From: [Scytonema hofmanni] UTEX 2349
Lineage (GTDB): Bacteria; Cyanobacteriota; Cyanobacteriia; Cyanobacteriales; Nostocaceae
Assembly (NCBI RefSeq): GCF_000582685.1
Contig: NZ_KK073765.1
Location: 14,687-78,686, forward strand
Direction of reading: 5' to 3'
DNA length: 64,000 nucleotides
The position numbers were made by a program, and so were the translations under genes. Shown here piece by piece: positions 58,522 through 64,000 of this stretch; position 1 is the stretch's first letter, and every line of letters begins with the position of its first letter. The notes beneath the pieces are model-generated. The model was not told the origin of the DNA. It made no database searches and was given only the letters and a program-made list of their open reading frames with translations.

Positions 58522-60147
58522 TTACAGTTTTGGTCGAATTCCTAAACTTTGAGAATTGCCACTTACCGCACGTTGTAAACTCACCAAAGCACGGTTGTAA
58601 TCCAAAATTGCCCGTATACGACTACCTTCAGCCCTAGTTAACTCGCTTTCAGAAGCAATGACATCAAGTTGAGTACCCACACCTGCTTTAAATCTTAAAC
58701 GCGCTAAACTCAGAGCTTCCCTTGCTTGTTCTAAAGCAGCAGCGGAAGTATTAACATTCTGCAAATTAGATTGCAGGTTACTATAAGCTTGCTCTACCTG
58801 AAAACGGATTTGGTTACGTTGGTCAGCAAAACGAGTTTCTGCGATCGCAATGTTCGCTTTATTTTGATTTGCTCTAGCTTTTGCTGCACCCCCATCAAAT
58901 AAATTCAAATTGGCTCTAATTCCTAAAGAATACCCATCAGTTATGCCAACCCTGTCATTAAAAGCATCTAGCAAGTTGTAACTAGCAACCAAACTAACTT
59001 GCGGACCAAGTTCCGAAAGTGCCAAACGTCGCTGCTGTTCGCTGATGTTGCGTTGTGCAAGTTGTTGTTGCAGTTCCGCACGGTTTTGAAAAGCTAAGAC
59101 AATACTTTCTTCTAGTGGTTGGTTCCACAAACTCGCTATTTTTACTGAATCTGCCGCAGTAATACTAATCGACTGTGGCAAACTTAATCTAGTTACTAAT
59201 CGCCGACGGGTAATTTCTTGCTGGCTAATGGCATTAGTTAATTCTTGTTGGACATTTGCTAAGTTAACTTGCGATCGCAACACATCGAACCGGGTACCAA
59301 CACCAGCTTGCTCTAAAGCTTGTGCGTCTCGCAAACTTGCTTGAGCATTTCCTACAGCAGCACGGTTAATTCTGACTTGTTCATCTGCTTGTTGCAAATC
59401 ATAGTATTCGTTAGAAACATTAAGGCGAATTTCTTCTGATAGACGCTCAACGTCTAACTCGTCAAAACGTAGTTGTTCTTCAGCAGTTCGGATGCGAGCC
59501 GACCTCAAGCCAGATGTATAAATGTTATAGCTCAGTTGTGCTGTTCCGGATAAAGTTGTACCAGGTGCTGATTCTGTGGATAGTACACCACTTCGAGAAC
59601 GCTGTTCAGAAGAAAGCTGACCGCTTGCAGATTGTTGGCGGTTAATATCAGTGTTAAGGGATAGATTTGGATACAAACCTGCTTGTGCCTCGCGCAGTCC
59701 AGCACGACTGCGTTCTAGAGTTAGTATTGTTACCTGTAGTTCCCGATTATTGCGCCGTGCTAATTCTAAAGCTTGTTGCAAACTAATTGCTTGGGTGTCT
59801 TGAATCTTGACTTCTTCTGGTTTGGTAGGAAGTTGGAGCGGATTTGGATTCGGGTCGAGGGATTTAGGAACTGGGGTTTTGTCTGGTAAAACTGGAGAAG
59901 GGAATGAAGACTGAGTTAGCTCTAAATTTTTGCTAGGATTGCTTAGATTGTTTGAATTAGTATCCTTGACAGTCATCGCATTAGGAAACTGCATCATGGC
60001 AGGAGATGAGTTTGTTTGAGAATAATTGTTTTGGATATCTGGATTTTTTACCGTATTAAATATAGTTTGTGCGAAACTAATACTTGTATTGCTCAAAGCG
60101 ATCGCACAACCGATAGCCACAAAAATGATATAACGATAATTAGACAT
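58522..60147 (-). CDS. TolC-family outer-membrane efflux protein
   Basis: A 541-residue protein with a signal peptide (YIIFVAIGCAIALSNTSISF). After a disordered Pro/Asn/Ser linker (residues 30-120), two OEP halves follow, each with long coiled coils (LELARRNNRELQVTILTLER; NAQASLRDAQALEQAGVGTRFDVLRSQVNLA, in part; ARLRFKAGVGTQLDVIASES). The repeat of AGVGTxxDVxxSxxxLxxA is the TolC family signature. It is the natural exit duct for the two RND pumps. The promoter lies about 360 bp upstream (element 1 at 60510), with a terminator-like hairpin in the leader. Confidence 0.9.
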   Translation of the reverse strand: MSNYRYIIFVAIGCAIALSNTSISFAQTIFNTVKNPDIQNNYSQTNSSPAMMQFPNAMTVKDTNSNNLSNPSKNLELTQSSFPSPVLPDKTPVPKSLDPNPNPLQLPTKPEEVKIQDTQAISLQQALELARRNNRELQVTILTLERSRAGLREAQAGLYPNLSLNTDINRQQSASGQLSSEQRSRSGVLSTESAPGTTLSGTAQLSYNIYTSGLRSARIRTAEEQLRFDELDVERLSEEIRLNVSNEYYDLQQADEQVRINRAAVGNAQASLRDAQALEQAGVGTRFDVLRSQVNLANVQQELTNAISQQEITRRRLVTRLSLPQSISITAADSVKIASLWNQPLEESIVLAFQNRAELQQQLAQRNISEQQRRLALSELGPQVSLVASYNLLDAFNDRVGITDGYSLGIRANLNLFDGGAAKARANQNKANIAIAETRFADQRNQIRFQVEQAYSNLQSNLQNVNTSAAALEQAREALSLARLRFKAGVGTQLDVIASESELTRAEGSRIRAILDYNRALVSLQRAVSGNSQSLGIRPKL

Positions 60148-60182
60148 ATACTTACTGTAGTCATGAAATAAAATTTACACCA

Positions 60183-60220
60183 CACAAAAAAAAGCGACCG
60201 CATAAAATTGCAGGCGTCGC
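60183..60220 (-). terminator. Terminator-like hairpin in the tolC leader (possible attenuator)
   Basis: Coding strand: GCGACGC, loop of about 12 nt, then GCGGTCGC followed by eight T. A stem of seven pairs with one bulge plus T8 is a good intrinsic terminator. It lies 36 bp before the tolC ATG and downstream of the only promoter element I can find, so transcription must read through it to make TolC. It could instead be the old terminator of the P-type ATPase remnant upstream. Confidence 0.6.
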
Positions 60221-60509
60221 AACATCAGAAAACCGAAAAGTTCACAGATTTAAAACTACTGAGTAATTAATTTTATACAGAACGATGGCTAATACCCTAA
60301 CAGGATTTTGGAATTCCTTTTGTAAGGTTGTTTCAACAATCCATCCGTCGCATTGCATTTTTCCTAAATTGGCATAAGTAGGGTTTTGGCAGCCAAGATT
60401 TAATAAAAAAAACTCAATAGACTCTCTTGCCGTAATTGGGTATGGTGTTAGAAAGAGGAGTTATATGAGAAGGAATATATTGAGCTAATACTTATTTTGA
60501 CATTTGCAA

Positions 60510-60527
60510 ATGAAATCAAGATGAAAT
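60510..60527 (-). promoter_or_regulatory. Element 1, TolC-family gene
   Basis: Perfect ATGAAAT-CAAG-ATGAAAT on the plus strand, 363 bp before the tolC start. The coding strand continues TTGCAAATGTCAAAA and then TAAGTATT. The leader 60221-60509 contains no gene. Confidence 0.7.
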
Positions 60528-60538
60528 TTTAGTAAGTT

Positions 60539-60780
60539 TCAACGAGTGAAAAACCATTTGATGAATAATTTTTCAAACTCAATCCAAATAAACATCAAAG
60601 CACTAAAACCAACACAGATAGCAAGTTCCATCGGAGTTAGCCAGTGGGGATTAAAAAAATTCCTTAGGGGTGCAACGTAAATTAACATTAGCTGTTAAAC
60701 TGTCGTCAAGCTAACGACAGCAAGTAAATAAGGATTAGAGAGAGGATTTAGTGGAATAATGCCAAGGCATAAGTTTTTAA
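60539..60780 (-). pseudogene. P-type cation ATPase, C-terminal remnant
   Basis: The frame reads NPLSNPYLLAVVSLTTV, an in-frame TAA, then QLMLIYVAPLRNFFNPHWL, TPMELAICVGFSALMFIW and IEFEKLFIKWFFTR before the stop at 60539. This is the last pair of helices of P2-type (calcium/cation) ATPases, where the usual end is PxWLxxLxxxxxxFxxxELEK. The other 800 or so residues are absent. It shows that the cluster once held an ATP-driven exporter as well. Two element-1-like repeats lie just upstream. Confidence 0.6.
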
Positions 60781-60790
60781 TACTTACTGT

Positions 60791-60808
60791 AGTAAATCAA
60801 AATGAAAT
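60791..60808 (-). promoter_or_regulatory. Element 1, half decayed, before the ATPase remnant
   Basis: AGTAAAT-CAAA-ATGAAAT on the plus strand: one perfect half-site. The flank agtaaatcaa is shared with the copy at 60940, so one may be a duplicate of the other. Confidence 0.4.
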
Positions 60809-60946
60809 TTAGTATTGGATTATTAAATTGATAAAAAATGTAAGAAGTCAGCTTTGTATCTGTAATCATAGAAATACATATAAAAAGTCTGACATGATTA
60901 TAAAACATGAGGAACGTGCTATAAATATTTAGTATAGTAAATCAAG

Positions 60947-60964
60947 ATGAAATTAAGATGAAAT
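60947..60964 (-). promoter_or_regulatory. Element 1, orphan copy
   Basis: Perfect ATGAAAT-TAAG-ATGAAAT on the plus strand, with a third partial unit (AGTAAAT-CAAG) before it. The only thing downstream on the minus strand is the P-type ATPase remnant, so it is probably the surviving promoter of that lost gene. 61000-61140 holds nothing I can support. Confidence 0.6.
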
Positions 60965-61141
60965 ATTTATGCTTGAGCTAAAAAAATATTCTCGTCCCGC
61001 AGCAATAATTATTCAGGCGATCGCATCTAGTACATCAACTATTGACGAAATGTATATATGTACTAAAGGAGAAAATCAAATTTATCGCTGAGGGCATTTT
61101 ACTATTTAGAATAAAAATATAAAATTTCATAAAAAATCCTA

Positions 61142-61183
61142 AAAAATAAAAATTTAAAAGGAGGGCAATACAAATTTGCCCTC
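61142..61183 (-). terminator. Intrinsic terminator of fusion protein 2
   Basis: Coding strand: GAGGGCAA, 7-nt loop, TTGCCCTC, then CTTTTAAATTTTTATTTTTT. A perfect 8-bp stem and a long T-rich tail about 117 bp after the stop of the gene at 61300. Confidence 0.85.
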
Positions 61184-61245
61184 ATTACAATTATTTATTA
61201 TTTAACAGAAGCAACCAAGTGATGAAAATCGTTATATTCAAAGTA

Positions 61246-61281
61246 GATGGTTATCGTTTAAAGTTAAAACGACCGTTGAAT
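61246..61281 (-). repeat. 36-bp copy of the 3' end of the efflux lipoprotein gene
   Basis: Identical to 46073-46108 over 36 bp (starting gatggttatcgtttaaag), covering the last codons NGRFNFKR and the stop. It lies 18 bp after the fusion protein 2 stop. It shows that an RND-lipoprotein segment once followed fusion protein 2, as it follows fusion protein 1, and was deleted. Confidence 0.85.
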
Positions 61282-61299
61282 ATAATTATAGAAGCACTA

Positions 61300-63249
61300 C
61301 TACTCAGATTTTTCCTGCTTCTCAATTAAAATCGGGGTGTGAGATACATTTGTTTGCTTATGGTTATCTAAATAAATCTGAGTATCTGTTTCGTAAGTTA
61401 CAGTTTCTTCTCCATAAGCACCTACTGTTGCTAAATGGGGACTTTTGCGACGAGATAATAAATTACTAGCTGAAAATGCGATCGCAGTAATTACAGAACC
61501 TCCCCCTGCTGTCATTAACCACAAAGGCACTGGAAAATTATTTGTTTTCACTTCAGTTTTTTCGTCTGCATGTTCTTCTTCTGCATTTGGGGCTTCTTTT
61601 TTACTATCACCCCGCAATGACTGTGCATATAATTGTGTAGCACGTTGGGTAACAACCATATCACCCTCAAACAAACCTGTTTTCACCTCCACCATGTCCC
61701 CAGAGGTTTGACCAAAAGTGACTTCAGTCGATTGGAAAGCGTTACCATTTTGCACGTAGATTATTTTTTTACCATTAGCATCCACTACAGCAGAAGTCGG
61801 AATTGCTAATAGAGACGAAGCTGTTTTATCTGTGATTACCTCTAATTCGGCAAACATTCCCGGTTTCAGCGAACCGCTAGAATTATTTATTTCCGCTTGT
61901 ACGGGTACAACTCTTGTTTCTCCCTGTACAGATGTGCCAATTTGTGTAATTCTGCCTTCAAAACTTTGGTTAGGCAAGGAAGCGACCTTTACTCTTATTC
62001 TTTGACCATTTTTCACTATACCTAAATCTTTCTCATAAATATTCGCCGTGGCAAATATCCGACCGTCGTTTATGATTGTCATCAGCTTACCACCCGCATC
62101 TTGCAGCGATTGACCAATACTTACTTCTCGGCTGGCAACAGTACCGGAAATGGGCGCGGTTACTGTCACAAGTCCTTTTGCGTTGGCAGTGCTTCCCAAT
62201 TGTTGCAGCCGAGTTTGATAAGTAGTATTACTGAGCTTAAGTTGAGATTGTGCTACTACTACATCTGATTTAGCGCGTTTCAATTGTGCTTGTGCTTCCA
62301 AAACGTCTCGACGAGTTTCTGCGCGTTTCAATTGTGACTGCGCTTCGGCTACGCGAGATTGAGAATCCCGCAATTCTCTTAAAGGTAAGTCTACCTCCGC
62401 ACGTTTAACTTCGCTTTCGGCTTGGACAACTTGAGGAAGACTTCTGGCTCTAGCGGATTCAGCCTTTGCCCTTTCGAGTTTAGCTTGCGACTCTAGCATC
62501 TGCCGTCTTGGCAATGCGCCTTTTTCCACCAGTTCTTTATCTCGGTCATATTGTTCTTGGGCAACTGCAACCTCCGTGTTTGCTTGCGCGATTTCTGCGT
62601 TGGCGATTTGCTGCTGACGTTTGAGGTTTTCTTGGGCGACTTTCAAAACAGAGCGCTGATTGACTAAAGATAAATCCCGATTATATTGTGCTTGAGCAGC
62701 ATTTAATTGAGTGCGGGCTTGTGCTATCTCTGCGTTAGAAATTGTTTGCTGGCGGTCTAAATTTTCTTGGGCTAATTGAAAATTAACTTGTGCTTTTTGC
62801 AAAGCTCCTTGAGCATCGGCTTGTTTTTCTTGAGAATTTACGCGCAAATCAACCAACTCCGGTGAAGCAACAACAGCTACAGGTTGACCTTTTTTGACTT
62901 TACTACCTGGTTTTACTAGTAACTCAACTACTTTACTTGTCAGGGGTGCAGTCACCTCAACTTTTTGGTCGGGTAAAGTTTCAATCTGTCCGGTAGTTTT
63001 AATCCCAATATCTAACTGTTGATTTTTTACCGACTCAACTTTAATTCCCAAGCGTTTTGCCGTTTCCGCGTCAACAGTTACAGAACCAGATGCTTCACCT
63101 CCAGCCTGAAATGAACTTGCACCACTATGGTCATGTCCAGCACCTGCTAGCACAACTTTGGGAGTATTGAGTACTAGTAAACTAAGTATGACGACAGAAG
63201 TATACTGGAGTAGCGAAGTTTTATGTTGATAATGGCCTTTGATTCCCAT
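61300..63249 (-). CDS. RND membrane-fusion protein, fusion protein 2 (long coiled coil)
   Basis: A 649-residue paralogue of fusion protein 1. It has the same VVLAGAGHDHSGASSF start, lipoyl halves (SKVVELLVKPGSKVKKGQPV and VTAPISGTVASREVSIGQSL) and barrel (GRITQIGTSVQGETRVVPVQ). The coiled-coil hairpin is about 95 residues longer, made of repeated units such as LKVAQENLKRQQQIANAEIA, so the adaptor would reach further into the periplasm. The C-terminal helix and tail are also present. No RND pump gene follows it; it must use one of the two pumps at 46-53 kb or has lost its partner. Element 1 lies 69 bp upstream. Confidence 0.88.
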   Translation of the reverse strand: MGIKGHYQHKTSLLQYTSVVILSLLVLNTPKVVLAGAGHDHSGASSFQAGGEASGSVTVDAETAKRLGIKVESVKNQQLDIGIKTTGQIETLPDQKVEVTAPLTSKVVELLVKPGSKVKKGQPVAVVASPELVDLRVNSQEKQADAQGALQKAQVNFQLAQENLDRQQTISNAEIAQARTQLNAAQAQYNRDLSLVNQRSVLKVAQENLKRQQQIANAEIAQANTEVAVAQEQYDRDKELVEKGALPRRQMLESQAKLERAKAESARARSLPQVVQAESEVKRAEVDLPLRELRDSQSRVAEAQSQLKRAETRRDVLEAQAQLKRAKSDVVVAQSQLKLSNTTYQTRLQQLGSTANAKGLVTVTAPISGTVASREVSIGQSLQDAGGKLMTIINDGRIFATANIYEKDLGIVKNGQRIRVKVASLPNQSFEGRITQIGTSVQGETRVVPVQAEINNSSGSLKPGMFAELEVITDKTASSLLAIPTSAVVDANGKKIIYVQNGNAFQSTEVTFGQTSGDMVEVKTGLFEGDMVVTQRATQLYAQSLRGDSKKEAPNAEEEHADEKTEVKTNNFPVPLWLMTAGGGSVITAIAFSASNLLSRRKSPHLATVGAYGEETVTYETDTQIYLDNHKQTNVSHTPILIEKQEKSE

Positions 63250-63317
63250 TGTTTATAATTTGCTTATGTAAGGCAGGTTTATAGTTTTTGGCTTCTTCTC
63301 CAGTTTTTCATATAGAT

Positions 63318-63335
63318 ATGAAATTGGGATGAAAT
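63318..63335 (-). promoter_or_regulatory. Element 1, fusion protein 2
   Basis: Perfect ATGAAAT-TGGG-ATGAAAT on the plus strand, 69 bp before the start at 63249. The coding strand continues ATCTATATGAAAAAC, the same as at the IS-separated copy at 26093. Confidence 0.78.
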
Positions 63336-63438
63336 TTTATACCCAATGTATGGTAAAAATTTACGCTCGTCAAAAATGCTCTATTCACGAAAACCCTGCC
63401 CTCTTTTCATCAGCATTGATAACTGTTAGGAGTTCAGC

Positions 63439-64000
63439 TTACTTTTTATACCAAGCTTTACGCCACTGTTTCATTTGTGAAATTTCTGTATTTTGGGAAT
63501 TAATAATTTCTTGAGCTAATTTCTTAATTTCAGGTCGTTTAGACTTATTCAAAGCGTCCTTCGCCATTGTGACAGCGCCTTCATGATGCGGGATCATCGC
63601 ATTGATGAAGCGCAAGTCAAACTCAGCATCGGCTGCACCTAAGTCCATGTTCATCATCATGCCTTCCATTTGTTCGGATGGCATTTCCCGCGTCTGCTTC
63701 GATGAAGCATCGTAAGCCATTGGTTTATCTCCTGCCTTGGGATACCAAGCTTGTCGCCACTGCTTCATCTGTGTAATTTCTTGGTTTTGCGCCTTAATAA
63801 TATTGTCTGCTAGCTTTTTAATCTCAGGACGTTTTGATTTTTGCTGTGCTTCCTTAGCCATTTCTGTCGCTCCTTGATGGTGTGGTGTCATCGCGTCGAT
63901 GAAACGCAAATCAAAGTTAGCATCAGCTGGTCCTAAATCCATCGCCATGCTGTGATTCATGCTACTACCCTGATTCATGCCACTTCCGTGGTTCATCTGC
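63439..64000 (-). CDS. DUF305 Met-rich metal-binding protein (CopM-like), partial at window edge
   Basis: At least 186 residues; the frame is still open at the right edge, so the signal peptide lies outside. It has two DUF305 units, each with MDLGxADAxFDLRFIxAMxPHHxGA, MAKxAxxKSKRPEIKKLAxxII and EIxQMKQWRxAWY. The visible N-terminus is rich in Met and His (NHGSGMNQGSSMNHSMAMDL), as is the linker (MEGMMMNMDLG). DUF305 includes CopM, the periplasmic copper-binding protein of Synechocystis, whose gene heads the copMRS operon. It fits a copper-buffering role upstream of the pumps. Confidence 0.88.
   Translation of the reverse strand, partial: QMNHGSGMNQGSSMNHSMAMDLGPADANFDLRFIDAMTPHHQGATEMAKEAQQKSKRPEIKKLADNIIKAQNQEITQMKQWRQAWYPKAGDKPMAYDASSKQTREMPSEQMEGMMMNMDLGAADAEFDLRFINAMIPHHEGAVTMAKDALNKSKRPEIKKLAQEIINSQNTEISQMKQWRKAWYKK

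Noticed and set aside
60969..61091. 40-residue plus-strand frame (MLELKKYSRPAAIII...)
   Set aside because: The adjacent element 1 points the other way, there is no ribosome binding site and no recognisable fold; it includes a HIP1 site, a common source of chance frames.
1..64000. CRISPR arrays, including one that might go with the Tn7-like element
   Set aside because: No regularly spaced repeat of 25-40 bp was found; the repeats near the transposon ends are short TnsB-type sites.
1..64000. tRNA or rRNA genes
   Set aside because: I found no cloverleaf-like sequence with the conserved GGTTCGAATCC-type arm and no rRNA-like stretch.

Overview
The window is a piece of a filamentous (probably Nostocales) cyanobacterial chromosome or large plasmid. 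This rests on the many GCGATCGC (HIP1) octamers, the cyanobacterial families (DUF2808, COG4705, cyanobacterial Omp85, a group 2 sigma factor) and the heavy IS and intron load. I see no tRNA, rRNA or CRISPR array.

Layout. 0-3 kb: three secreted DUF2808 genes plus a small repeat protein, all on the minus strand. 3.3-15 kb: a pile of mobile elements. It holds an IS1182-type remnant, a ribbon-helix-helix-like gene with four copies of a palindrome, a complete group II intron with RT and HNH domains, a Tn3 transposase remnant, a frameshifted ISAs1-type IS, and a compact Tn7-like element (TnsA, truncated TnsB, truncated TnsC, TniQ) between perfect 24-bp terminal repeats. 15-23 kb: an envelope block with a PAP2 phosphatase, an MprF-like lysyl-phosphatidylglycerol synthase and its separate flippase-like partner, an esterase, TauE/SafE proteins and a group 2 sigma factor. 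23-38 kb: COG4705 membrane proteins, PepSY-related proteins, lipoproteins, an Omp85 outer-membrane protein, a two-component system (RR1/HK1) and several IS-broken genes. 37.5-40.5 kb: an MFS transporter and a persulfide-detoxification pair opposite an ArsR repressor. 41-64 kb: a metal-efflux region with two DUF2808 genes, a second two-component system (RR2/HK2), a CDF exporter, a lipoprotein, two HME-RND pumps, two membrane-fusion proteins, a SulP transporter, a SanA-like protein, a TolC-family protein and, at the right edge, a Met-rich DUF305 (CopM-like) protein.

The main discovery is two families of repeated promoter elements, each a direct repeat with an 11-bp period as OmpR/PhoB-type regulators use. 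Element 1 is ATGAAAT-N4-ATGAAAT on the plus strand (ATTTCAT repeats on the coding strand). It occurs about 20 times, always oriented towards minus-strand genes. It lies before all five DUF2808 genes, both RND genes, both fusion-protein genes, tolC, sulP, the MFS gene, the sigma factor and the DUF2808-RR2-HK2 operon. Element 2 is TCTTTCC-N4-TCTTRAC followed by exactly 10 bp and a TANNNT -10 box. It occurs eight times, before the PAP2, sigma, both COG4705, DUF4363-like/helical, PepSY and Omp85 transcription units and the COG4705-RR1-HK1 operon. The simplest model is two autoregulated two-component regulons, one for metal (copper-like) efflux and one for envelope stress, that meet at the sigma-factor gene, which carries both elements.
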